Below the pieces are notes generated by a model, which saw only the letters and a program-made list of their open reading frames with translations, did no database searches and was not told the origin of the DNA. A DNA stretch of 58,159 nucleotides from Pseudomonadota bacterium. Lineage in GTDB: Bacteria > Pseudomonadota > Gammaproteobacteria > Xanthomonadales > Xanthomonadaceae. How positions within the stretch are numbered: the stretch's first letter is position 1; each line of letters begins with the position of its first letter. A program made the translations under genes and the position numbers. Below are positions 51,658 through 58,159 of this stretch, one piece after another. The stretch is taken from contig JAFAFD010000261.1 in the NCBI GenBank assembly GCA_023423675.1, positions 1 to 58,159 on the forward strand. Reading direction: 5' to 3'.

Positions 51658-52290
51658 ATGGCCATGTACATCAAGGTCGCTATTCGAACTGCGGCACCTA
51701 TCGCCGTAGTGACTCTGCTCTCACTGCCTATATCCGCACCTGCCCAGGTCTTCAAATGCATCGACAGCAGCGGGAAAATAACCTTTTCAGATCAAGGGTG
51801 TGCAGCGGGTCACTCAGCGGCCGCGATAGACGTTGCGCCGGCGAACACCCTCGACAGCTCGCAGTACCGAAATCCGCCGCCTCAACCTGAGGTACCAGAT
51901 CGCGTTGCGCCCTCGGTGCGGTCTGGCGTTCAAGTTAACGTCGTCGGGGGCGACAACGATGCAGAACGTGAGCGGAAAAGGCTTTGCAAAGAGGCCTCGA
52001 CGCCCTATCCCGGATCTCGTGGAGGGCTGACCTCTGCTCAGCTTGCCGCCGCCGCGCAGTTGTGCGCGGGTGTTTCAGTTCCTATGCCTACTACACCCGC
52101 GCCGGCCGGTGGCAGTGCAAGGCGAGCACCGACGGCACCTGTAGCACCAGGAGTCCTTACCAGTTGTGATGACAGTGGGTGCTGGGACAGCAACGGGGCT
52201 AGGTACAACCGAGGCGCTGGAAATACTCACTTCCCGGCGAATGGTGGGCCAGCGTGTGAGCTTGTTGGCGGGAACATGGTGTGTCCCTGA
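51658..52290 (+). CDS. Secreted DUF4124-containing protein
   Basis: The ATG at MAMYIKVAIRT is followed by a signal peptide (AAPIAVVTLLSLPISAPAQ) and a DUF4124 segment (VFKCIDSSGKITFSDQGCAA) common to periplasmic proteins of Pseudomonas. The middle is Pro-rich. The end holds several cysteines (SCDDSGCWDSNG, GPACELVGGNMVCP). It should be exported and disulfide-bonded. As an exported protein in the prophage's right arm it may alter the host envelope. AAGGAA precedes the start. Confidence 0.75.
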   Translation: MAMYIKVAIRTAAPIAVVTLLSLPISAPAQVFKCIDSSGKITFSDQGCAAGHSAAAIDVAPANTLDSSQYRNPPPQPEVPDRVAPSVRSGVQVNVVGGDNDAERERKRLCKEASTPYPGSRGGLTSAQLAAAAQLCAGVSVPMPTTPAPAGGSARRAPTAPVAPGVLTSCDDSGCWDSNGARYNRGAGNTHFPANGGPACELVGGNMVCP

Positions 52291-52328
52291 AGTTGTAGAC
52301 TACGGCCTTTTCCTACAAGGGGCGCGAC

Positions 52329-52595
52329 ATGCTGGTGATTCGATTGGCGGGGAAGTGGACGCTGAAGCTCGACAGGCAGGTCGGCAGTTCCGGCAAGCAC
52401 GGGATATGGGCATTCCACTGCTCTGAAAGCACTTTCGCGCCGTCTTCGAACGACCTGCGGCGCACTGCGGCGATCCTTCCAGCCGAGCCCAAGGAAGGCC
52501 AGACGGTGGACGTATCGATCTGCGACACCGCGCACTCGCCGGATGGCTGGATTGCCGTCGGATCAGGCGTCGCGGCTTACGAAGCGGAGCGCTGA
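52329..52595 (+). CDS. Small phage protein, 88 residues
   Basis: The protein begins MLVIRLAGKWTLKLDRQVGS and is soluble, with a compact beta-like layout (GIWAFHCSESTF, GQTVDVSICDT). It lies downstream of the DUF4124 gene and just before the GC drop that marks the reversed module. No known family and no membrane segment. Translation signals are modest. Confidence 0.55.
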   Translation: MLVIRLAGKWTLKLDRQVGSSGKHGIWAFHCSESTFAPSSNDLRRTAAILPAEPKEGQTVDVSICDTAHSPDGWIAVGSGVAAYEAER

Positions 52596-52598
52596 AAG

Positions 52599-52754
52599 TC
52601 AGGCCCACCGCCAGGGCCTGAAGTCATCAGGGAACTGCTCGGCGAGTTGCAGCGTGCCGCCGGCGTCGAGCTCGATCACGAGGTGCGAGGTCGTAGTGGC
52701 GGATTGTGGGGAGGAAAGCGCTAGCTTCCCTCTCCGCCCGGTAAGTCCGTGTAC
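52599..52754 (-). pseudogene. In-frame coding remnant past the XRE-ImmA stop
   Basis: After the amber stop (TAG at 52757-52755) of the XRE-ImmA gene the same frame stays open for 51 codons and reads SHLVIELDAGGTLQLAEQF and DDFRPWRWA before TGA. Its GC-rich coding style matches the phage, unlike the AT-rich gene upstream. It looks like the tail of a phage gene whose front was replaced when the AT-rich module inserted. Amber read-through is less likely. Confidence 0.4.
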
Positions 52755-53960
52755 CTACCGACTTGGGAACTGCAAAACTGCCGAGCCTTTCTTTTCGTCG
52801 GAGGTGGATTTATTTTGTTCCTTCTGCCTCAGGCGAATATCTACAACCCTATCTTTATCGTCTGCAGAAAAATACCCCGAAGGCAAACAGCAAAGCTCTT
52901 CAAGGATACTAGTTGGAACTCCTAGAACGTCTCTCAAGGCATTTTTAGAGAGTATCTTATGCTCAATAAGCATCATGACACTCCTCTTAAGAAGCTTGGG
53001 GGTCTCAAACTCAAATTCTTCGTCCAACGGCTCTTTTTTAACCCACCCCCTGGCCGATCTAGCCTTCCACAGCCGAAGAGTAACTTCAGGACTTGATATC
53101 TCCAAGTCCTGGCTTCTCTTTATCATCGCTGCAATGGAAACCTTCCATCGAGGCTTGAGAGAGAGAAAAGCATCCAAGGTTGGCCACTTTATCTCATTAG
53201 AAAAGCTCTCGGCCGGCATCAGAAATGCGCTAGCAAATCTATGTGCCTGAGATTCAAGTAGGTGATAATTTGCCTTGTACTCGTCGGCACCTATTCCTCG
53301 ATGAAGAACCAGGTGACCTAGCTCATGCGCAGCATCAAATCTGCTTCTAGCTGGAGCAGCCTTGTCAGAAGCCAGCAAAATATACGGCCTGTTGTCTACA
53401 TCAGACCACCGAGAAACGCCATCCATTTTCACGTAGCCGATTTCCGATCTGGCTACTACGGCGCCATAGCTCTCCAGAACATGGACTACATCAGAGATAG
53501 GCCCCCTGCCCAGCCCCCACCTGTCTCGACACTCTTCCGCTAAATGCTCAATCTCGCAATCTTGGATCAGCCGGACGTCGCCACCATCATAGGCGGGGAT
53601 ATTGATATCCGGGAACTCAAGGCTTTCTTGGAGTTTATATGAAACTTCTTCAACCCATTCAAGCCTAGCTTCGGCGGAATCTTTTGCTCCTCGACAAGTG
53701 GATACTTGGGATCGGAAGAACCCAGGTCTAGTAACTCCGGACCTAATTGGCGATTCAAGCAGCCATTTTTCTGGAACACCAAACGTCTCACAAATCTTCT
53801 TGAAGCTAGAAGACTCAGGAAAGCTATCCCCCTTCTCCCACTTCGAGATATTACTGGTGGAGCAAGAAAGAAGCTCGGCAAGCTTGGCTTGAGTCATCCC
53901 AGTAGACGCGCGCAATTGTTTTAGGCGTGCTGACTGAAATCCTAAAATACCTGTTCGCAT
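52755..53960 (-). CDS. XRE-family protein with ImmA/IrrE metallopeptidase domain
   Basis: Residues 11-62 form an XRE helix-turn-helix (RLKQLRASTGMTQAKLAELL, TSNISKWEKG). An ImmA/IrrE (COG2856) domain follows at about 130-330, with the zinc motif HELGH at 212-216 and the helper segment ESQAHRFASAFLMPAE. The C-terminal 70 residues are a charged helical end. Such XRE-ImmA proteins cleave repressors (ImmA of ICEBs1, IrrE) or act as antitoxins in defence modules. It lies 21 bp after the upstream partner gene, in one operon, in AT-rich DNA at the prophage's right edge. Confidence 0.85.
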   Translation of the reverse strand: MRTGILGFQSARLKQLRASTGMTQAKLAELLSCSTSNISKWEKGDSFPESSSFKKICETFGVPEKWLLESPIRSGVTRPGFFRSQVSTCRGAKDSAEARLEWVEEVSYKLQESLEFPDINIPAYDGGDVRLIQDCEIEHLAEECRDRWGLGRGPISDVVHVLESYGAVVARSEIGYVKMDGVSRWSDVDNRPYILLASDKAAPARSRFDAAHELGHLVLHRGIGADEYKANYHLLESQAHRFASAFLMPAESFSNEIKWPTLDAFLSLKPRWKVSIAAMIKRSQDLEISSPEVTLRLWKARSARGWVKKEPLDEEFEFETPKLLKRSVMMLIEHKILSKNALRDVLGVPTSILEELCCLPSGYFSADDKDRVVDIRLRQKEQNKSTSDEKKGSAVLQFPSR

Positions 53961-53981
53961 AACCTGCTGCCTCTATTAATC

Positions 53982-54644
53982 TCACTCTTGATTATCTGCC
54001 TCATTGCCCTCATCTTCGCGCATGCGCTGACGAAGCTTAGGCCATACTCCATCGAAATCAGTGGGGCTAGCCGCTTCATTATATCCAGCCATAAAGTCAC
54101 TCATACTTTGCCATACATGATAATGGCTGGTGCTGCTGTAATAAGGAACAGCAATCAATATATCCAACGGCCTGGACTGATCCATGTGGGGGGAGGGTGA
54201 AAAAGGAATAATTACAGCATTCAAAGTATCGTCTGCCGAAAGAGGCTCAGAATTCTCATCAAGGAGACTCATTTGTGGTGAGGTGAGAAATTTATTTAAT
54301 CGAGAATTATTCAGTCTGTACTTCGCAGGCCTGACTGTCTTTTTCCATGGCTTGATGGCAGCAGTGATTTTTATGTTTCCCATAGTCATGAGAGTATAAA
54401 ACTCACCCGCAGGCTGAGTAGTAGTCACTGAGGAAGACCACGTCCTAGACAGGCCCGCTAACCCGTCTTGAAGAAAACTATATCGGTCCTGGGCGCGCTT
54501 GCGACCTTTAGGTATGTTGACCAACTCGCCAGCAGCTTGGTGAGCCTTCTGAAATGCTTGCGGGATGATCGTAAGGATCTCTTCAAAATGCCCGCGCGGT
54601 ACCTGGTTGCGGATAAAGGTCAAAATCTCATCTTGAGTCTTCAT
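53982..54644 (-). CDS. Unknown partner of the XRE-ImmA protein, 220 residues
   Basis: The ATG has GGAG six bases upstream; an earlier GTG lacks spacing. The protein reads MKTQDEILTFIRNQVPRGHF, a helical N-terminus, then a basic middle (NIPKGRKRAQDRYSFLQDGL), a beta section with RPLDILIAVPYYSS, and an acidic end. No known toxin motif is visible. It is the first gene of a two-gene operon with the XRE-ImmA gene. From memory this pair layout is used by RosmerTA-type toxin-antitoxin defence; homology is unproven. Confidence 0.65.
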   Translation of the reverse strand: MKTQDEILTFIRNQVPRGHFEEILTIIPQAFQKAHQAAGELVNIPKGRKRAQDRYSFLQDGLAGLSRTWSSSVTTTQPAGEFYTLMTMGNIKITAAIKPWKKTVRPAKYRLNNSRLNKFLTSPQMSLLDENSEPLSADDTLNAVIIPFSPSPHMDQSRPLDILIAVPYYSSTSHYHVWQSMSDFMAGYNEAASPTDFDGVWPKLRQRMREDEGNEADNQE

Positions 54645-54745
54645 TGACACTCCGAAATCGCCAATATTCCTAAAGCGGATTTTATAGCTTATTTTTTTCC
54701 TTTTGACCAGAGTCTCGCCCGACGAAATCGAGGGATCCGGATCCC
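54645..54745 (-). promoter_or_regulatory. Promoter region of the XRE-ImmA operon
   Basis: The gap is AT-rich. On the minus strand a TATAAA-type -10 (in GCTATAAAATCC) lies about 40 bases upstream of the start, with a poor -35 match. A terminator just upstream separates it from the dusA side. Confidence 0.45.
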
Positions 54746-54769
54746 AAAAAATGCCCGCACCCGCGGGGC
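54746..54769 (-). terminator. Terminator insulating the reversed module from dusA
   Basis: On the minus strand GCCCCGC and GCGGGC pair around GGGT and are followed by ATTTTTT. It would stop transcripts coming from the dusA promoter before they enter the XRE-ImmA operon. Confidence 0.7.
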
Positions 54770-54822
54770 TTTAATGGGTGGTCACCTCCACACCCTGCCA
54801 GTCCACACCCTGCCAGGGCTAG

Positions 54823-54894
54823 GCTTTGGCGACATTCGGGCATGAAGTGAAGCTGATTGCTCCGTATTTCGTGCGCCCTTTCGTCAAGGGCGTG
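54823..54894 (+). pseudogene. Fragment of an IS110-family transposase
   Basis: The frame ALATFGHEVKLIAPYFVRPF then VKG matches the conserved GHEV-x-LI-x-P-x-x-V-x-P-F/Y-VK segment of IS110-type transposases. It breaks off on both sides. About 24 codons remain. It shows that a mobile element once sat between the module and the attachment site. Confidence 0.6.
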
Positions 54895-55105
54895 GGAGTC
54901 TCCGGCGAACGAGTGGGCCGGAACCATGCTGCGTGGATATACAGTCATCCGGGGGAGGCGACGAGTGGAAAGCTGGTCGGAGGAGAAGCGGTCGTGTCAG
55001 TGGAGGGACTGGTAAAAAATGCTCGCCCTGGAAGGTCTTGCTACGAATTTGCTACAGCAAATTGAATTGGTTTCGTAACTATATGATTTTATTAGGTAAT
55101 TTTTT
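54895..55105. other. Short non-coding stretch up to the attachment site
   Basis: No supported gene. The left part keeps an open frame after the IS110 scrap without recognisable motifs. The right part (from about 55010) is AT-rich and includes an inverted GCTACgaatttGCTACagca-type repeat. Confidence 0.4.
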
Positions 55106-55186
55106 CTAGTTTGACCGATCCATCATCGGCGCAACGGAGAATCGGCGTGAGAGGGCGGCGGGGGCGTTGGTCGGTTCTGGGCGCAT
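55106..55186 (-). pseudogene. dusA: 5' fragment of dusA, broken by the integrated element
   Basis: The minus-strand frame starts MRPEPTNAPAALSRRFSVAP and continues MMD, the highly conserved N-terminus of tRNA-dihydrouridine synthase A, where W-T-D should follow. Instead it reads RSN and stops. So the host gene is interrupted at codon 23-24 by the element. The rest of dusA should lie beyond the prophage's left end, probably with a new start supplied by phage DNA. A GATAAAAT-type promoter lies upstream. Confidence 0.82.
55119..55142. other. Right attachment site within dusA
   Basis: The stretch encoding FSVAPMMD is where the dusA match ends and element sequence begins. It is the known target region of the dusA-specific integrase family, whose short att core lies in this part of the gene. 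The exact core cannot be set without the left junction. Confidence 0.7.
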
Positions 55187-55778
55187 CGGGACTTCGGTAG
55201 GGGGAGCGGAGCAGGGCGAGGGATTTTATCAGGGATGGGGCCTTTGCCATATCGTCGGTAATGAGCAGTTCCACCCGCCCAGCGTCGGTGTCCGATAACC
55301 CGAGGCTTTCCAGCACGGCTCGTAGGCTGTCATCAGTACTTCGATTCGGATGATGTCTCCATCAGCCTCTCGACCTGGGCCGCCACCGTTTTTCAGTCAC
55401 TGACCAGAATCTCCGCCCCTGGTACATCTTTCGTGGGGATGGACTCGATCGCCATTTTCTGGGGCGCTGCCAGGCAAAATGGTTGCCAGACCCGAGGAGG
55501 TAGTCGTTACCCTCCACTGGGCCTCTCTACATGCGCTCGACGATAGTATCGAGCTCCCGGATCTTGAAAGCCTTTTGGCAGGGAGGCGGGTTCCAGCCCA
55601 AAGGAGCGCTCCCGGTGAGTGGCCTTGACGCTACTGATGGTCAGCTTCGATAGCCCCGAGGAGTCGCCGAGCACATCGCCGATGCTTTTATCGGAGGTGG
55701 GATCGAGCGAGGGAAGTTGCCAAGGGTCTGGGCGGCGGTACGCGGGAACGACCGTTGCTTCTGTATGGCTGGCGCACT
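55187..55778 (-). pseudogene. Decayed coding sequence upstream of dusA
   Basis: Several minus-strand frame pieces with coding style occur but are broken by stops and frameshifts. Examples are WQLPSLDPTSDKSIGDVLGD then SSGLSKLTISSVKA, MAIESIPTKDVPGAEILVSD, and SLGLSDTDAGRVELLITDDM. They probably come from one or two old genes of the host. I do not recognise them. A promoter for dusA probably lies in the last 40 bases. Confidence 0.5.
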
Positions 55779-56372
55779 CTACATGCGTAGAGTTTTCGCC
55801 ACTTCATCGATTTCGGTGATCGTGGCGTGGTCGGAAATGACTCTGGCCATGAGGTAGTCATGCAACTCTGCATCGCCATCGACACAGCCGTCTCTGAGCA
55901 CAACCAACTGGTAGTCCAGATCGAACGCCTGGCGAACCGTCGTCAGCACTACGCCTGAGGTAGTGGCTCCAGCGATGAGCAATGTTTCAATATCATGCGC
56001 CCAGAGAAGCTCGTCCAGTTCCGTACCCGTGAAGGCGCCGACGCGACTCTTCGTAATGACCGGTTCGCTTTCGATCGGCTGCAAGGCGGCGGTGATCGCC
56101 AACCCGGGGCTTCCCGGTTCGATCAAGCCACTTTCACGTAGCTCGCGGAATAGCCTGTTGCGCCTGTCCATTGGCGGACCATCGGGCGGGCAGCCCACCG
56201 TTACATGAACTACAAGCATATCGGTTTGCCGTACCCTGGAAAGAAATCTGGAGGTGCGGGCCACTACCTCGGCTGCGCGAGGTGCGGGCACGAAGTTGTT
56301 CAGCACGAATTCCTGGAAATCCATCAGCAGCAGGGCGGAATTAAAGGGAGATTCAAGCACGAGCTCAGTCAT
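55779..56372 (-). CDS. Isochorismatase-like hydrolase lacking the catalytic cysteine
   Basis: The 197-residue protein has the isochorismatase fold: LLLMDFQ with D18, ITKSRVGAF with K108, and the AGATTSGVVLTTVRQA segment. In cysteine hydrolases of this superfamily the last motif carries the nucleophile Cys (as in TNGCV); here that position is V141. It therefore belongs to the SGVV-type group and may not hydrolyse by the usual mechanism. It lies 27 bp downstream of the MFS gene in one operon, under a divergent GntR regulator. Confidence 0.85.
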   Translation of the reverse strand: MTELVLESPFNSALLLMDFQEFVLNNFVPAPRAAEVVARTSRFLSRVRQTDMLVVHVTVGCPPDGPPMDRRNRLFRELRESGLIEPGSPGLAITAALQPIESEPVITKSRVGAFTGTELDELLWAHDIETLLIAGATTSGVVLTTVRQAFDLDYQLVVLRDGCVDGDAELHDYLMARVISDHATITEIDEVAKTLRM

Positions 56373-56399
56373 GACGACCTCTGGGTGGTGGAAAACCGT

Positions 56400-57614
56400 C
56401 TAGCGGGTGGAGTGCCCAAGGGCTCGCCAGTTGAATAGCGCCCCTGCCAGCATCAACAGGCTGGTTACCAGGAAAACGCTGCGCATCCCGAACTGGCCAC
56501 CGACGAACCCTCCGATTACCGGCCCGATTACCTGGCCGGCGAATTGCGCGGATAGCGACCAGCCCATTGCCGAGCCGACGAATCGCTCCGGGACGCTATG
56601 GCGGATTACAGCGGCCATGCACGGAAGCAGGCCGCCAAGCGCCATGCCCATCAGGAAGCGCAGGGCGATGAGTTGCCACCCTGCATATACGAAAGCCTGG
56701 GGAATCAGCAGGACGGCCGCGACGCTCAGCGCGGCTATCATGATGACGCCGTAGCCAATCCGGTCGGCCACCTTACCCAGATAGGTCGCGGAGATGATGC
56801 TTCCGAGCGCTGCCGCCGACATGGCCAGACCCGCCACAGACGTCACCCGCCTCGAGTCCTCGAGCAGCGTTTCGATATAGACGGTGATAATCGGTTCGAC
56901 CGACATGTTGGCAATCATCAGCAGCAGGCCTGTCGCCAGCATGGCGAGGATCACCGCCTTGTTGGGCATATTCGACCAACCGACCTTGGGAGGTTCTTCG
57001 ACGGCGGGGACGGAGGGGCGTGCAGTCTCGCGCAACATGAAGGTCGTGAAGACAAACGCAATGAAGATCAATCCACTGGCGCCCCAGAATGTGGCTCGTA
57101 TGCCGATCAGAGGAGGCAGGAAGCCGCCAACCAGCGGCCCTAACAGATTGCCGGCCATCACGCCCGAGGAAAGAAGACCCAATGCCCATGCCGAACGGGA
57201 TTTCGGAGCTTGCACCGCGACCAGGATCGTTGCCCCCGACGAGTACCCGCCGGCGATTCCCGCCAACAAGCGCAAGCCGATGAATTGCCAGATATCGGAG
57301 GCCAGCCCCATCAGCAACATGGTGATCGCCATTCCCAGGCTGGCTCGGACCAGCATGGGCTTGCGACCGTAGCGGTCGCCAAGCATCCCCCAAAGCGGTG
57401 CTACCAACCCGGCGGTGACGAAAGTGGCGGCGTAGGCGATACCCGACCACTGCACGATTGCAGCGTGGCCCGATACCCCGAGTTGACCTATGTAGACCGG
57501 GAGGAACGGCAGGATAAGTGTCATGGCGAAGACGGTGGTGAAGGCTCCGAACAAGCACACGGCGAGGTTGCGTTGCCAGCAGTCGATAGCGGGTTCGTTC
57601 ATGTTGCCTTGCAT
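56400..57614 (-). CDS. MFS transporter (12 membrane helices, probable exporter)
   Basis: The start MQGNMNEPAIDCWQRNLAVC has GGAG seven bases upstream. The 404-residue protein has the MFS layout: helices from residue 15, the loop motif GDRYGRKP between helices 2 and 3, motif C-like LLGPLVGGFLPPL, and the second-half GKVADRIGYG. It resembles drug/proton antiporters of the DHA1 group. With the hydrolase gene it forms an operon likely controlled by the divergent GntR regulator. Substrate unknown. Confidence 0.88.
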   Translation of the reverse strand: MQGNMNEPAIDCWQRNLAVCLFGAFTTVFAMTLILPFLPVYIGQLGVSGHAAIVQWSGIAYAATFVTAGLVAPLWGMLGDRYGRKPMLVRASLGMAITMLLMGLASDIWQFIGLRLLAGIAGGYSSGATILVAVQAPKSRSAWALGLLSSGVMAGNLLGPLVGGFLPPLIGIRATFWGASGLIFIAFVFTTFMLRETARPSVPAVEEPPKVGWSNMPNKAVILAMLATGLLLMIANMSVEPIITVYIETLLEDSRRVTSVAGLAMSAAALGSIISATYLGKVADRIGYGVIMIAALSVAAVLLIPQAFVYAGWQLIALRFLMGMALGGLLPCMAAVIRHSVPERFVGSAMGWSLSAQFAGQVIGPVIGGFVGGQFGMRSVFLVTSLLMLAGALFNWRALGHSTR

Positions 57615-57656
57615 CAGCAGACTCCGATCAGAGACACTCGATACCACACAGTCAAT

Positions 57657-57681
57657 TTGGTATACCAATTTGGTATACATT
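57657..57681. promoter_or_regulatory. GntR-type operator, palindrome plus second copy
   Basis: TTGGTATACCAA (57657-57668) is a perfect palindrome, followed directly by TTGGTATACATT, a copy with a weaker right arm. It lies between the divergent MFS and GntR genes, in the zone of both promoters. FadR/VanR-type GntR proteins bind such sites. Confidence 0.75.
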
Positions 57682-57718
57682 GACGTTGGCCAATGGATCT
57701 GTCAATCGGAGGCACCTA

Positions 57719-58159
57719 ATGACGGTCATTCAGCAGGCTGAAGAGCGGCTGCGCCGCTTGATTCTGGATATGGAGATCGGCCCTGGAGAGCGCCTGACGG
57801 AGCGCTGGCTCGAAGGGCAGACAGGGGCCTCGCGAAGCTCTATCCGCACGGCACTGGTTCGTCTTGAGGCTGAAGGTCTCGTTGCGAGGGAGGGCCGGGG
57901 ATGGCTGGTGCCGCCCATCGATCTTCAGGAAATAGAACAATTGTTCGTATACCGGGAGATGCTTGAGGTAACGGCAGTTCGCCTCGGTGGAAAAGAGGCG
58001 GAAGAAAGCTATCTCCGGGAGGGGGAGGCCATACTGGATGCGGTGCCGATAAATGCCTCGGCAGAAGAGACCGAGTCTGCCGGACGCCAATTCCACCTTT
58101 GGATTGCCGGTTTGGCCCGCAATGAATTCATCAGTCGGGGGCGCGGCGAGGCCCGGACG
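57719..58159 (+). CDS. GntR-family transcriptional regulator, cut by the window end
   Basis: A GGAGG site precedes the ATG. The first 75 residues form a GntR winged helix: QAEERLRRLILDMEIGPGER, LTERWLEGQTGASRSSIRTA, LVRLEAEGLVAREGRGW. A FadR-type helical domain begins after that (VYREMLEVTAVRLGG). About 147 residues are visible. It is transcribed away from the MFS-hydrolase operon and probably represses it and itself through the TTGGTATACCAA sites until a small ligand binds. Confidence 0.88.
   Translation, partial: MTVIQQAEERLRRLILDMEIGPGERLTERWLEGQTGASRSSIRTALVRLEAEGLVAREGRGWLVPPIDLQEIEQLFVYREMLEVTAVRLGGKEAEESYLREGEAILDAVPINASAEETESAGRQFHLWIAGLARNEFISRGRGEART

Noticed and set aside
1..55142. 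Phage integrase gene
   Set aside because: No tyrosine or serine recombinase was recognised in any frame. It is expected beyond the left edge.
1..58159. tRNA genes and CRISPR arrays
   Set aside because: I looked for cloverleaf-like segments and regular spacer-repeat units and found none. The only periodic DNA repeats are the iterons and the short direct repeats beside them.

Overview
The window is most of an integrated temperate podovirus (tailed phage with a short tail) in a high-GC Pseudomonas, most likely P. aeruginosa, followed on the right by about 3 kb of host chromosome. The host assignment rests on base composition, a P. aeruginosa-type LexA box, and a host gene fragment at the right edge (55106-55186, minus) that reads as the first 23 residues of tRNA-dihydrouridine synthase DusA and then breaks inside the conserved APMMD motif. 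The 5' end of dusA is a known integration site for prophages and islands, so the element ends at about 55119-55142. Its left end and integrase lie outside the window. From memory, the gene order resembles F116-like Pseudomonas phages, and the head genes resemble the Stx-phage 933W/phi24B podovirus module; no search was run.

Layout. (1) 1-8.6 kb, leftward early genes: a LexA-type helix-turn-helix protein, YejK/NdpA-like and RdgC-like proteins, SSB, a DEDDh exonuclease, a Rad52-like annealing protein with a coiled-coil partner, several very small overlapping genes, a zinc-finger protein, and a CsrA homologue with a long extra C-terminal part. Several terminator-like hairpins interrupt this region, which suggests processive antitermination. 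(2) 8.6-10.4 kb, the switch: leftward promoter, SOS-box-controlled DUF1654 gene, CI-type S24 repressor, operators and Cro. (3) 10.4-14.0 kb, rightward early genes: a replication initiator gene carrying eight iterons inside its coding sequence, a probable helper, DUF1367-like, YbcO-like nuclease, DUF1064 nuclease and a winged-helix candidate late regulator. (4) 14.0-35.3 kb, packaging and structure: Sf6/PBSX-type terminase, portal, scaffold, DUF4043 capsid, RyR-domain protein, adaptor, and a set of large tail proteins with internal repeats. (5) 35.3-35.7 kb, an AT-rich reversed cargo gene for a secreted protein. (6) 35.8-49.6 kb, a 720-residue virion protein and a 3,851-residue polyvalent protein with ParB-like, adenine methylase-like, two HExxH and nuclease-like segments. 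(7) 49.6-52.6 kb, lysis genes (holin, SAR endolysin, nested Rz/Rz1), a head-fibre-like protein and a secreted DUF4124 protein. (8) 52.6-55.1 kb, an AT-rich reversed pair (an unknown 220-residue protein and an XRE-ImmA/IrrE protein), a terminator, an IS110-type transposase scrap and the attachment site.

Beyond dusA lies decayed sequence, then an isochorismatase-like hydrolase and an MFS exporter divergent from a GntR regulator, with a TTGGTATACCAA operator between them.

The parts most worth testing are the giant polyvalent protein, the XRE-ImmA pair beside the attachment site, a recurring intergenic CCCCCTGTARGG motif ahead of late gene blocks, and a possible phage CsrA circuit (one extended CsrA, one CsrA-like small protein, and repeated GGAG-in-loop leader hairpins).
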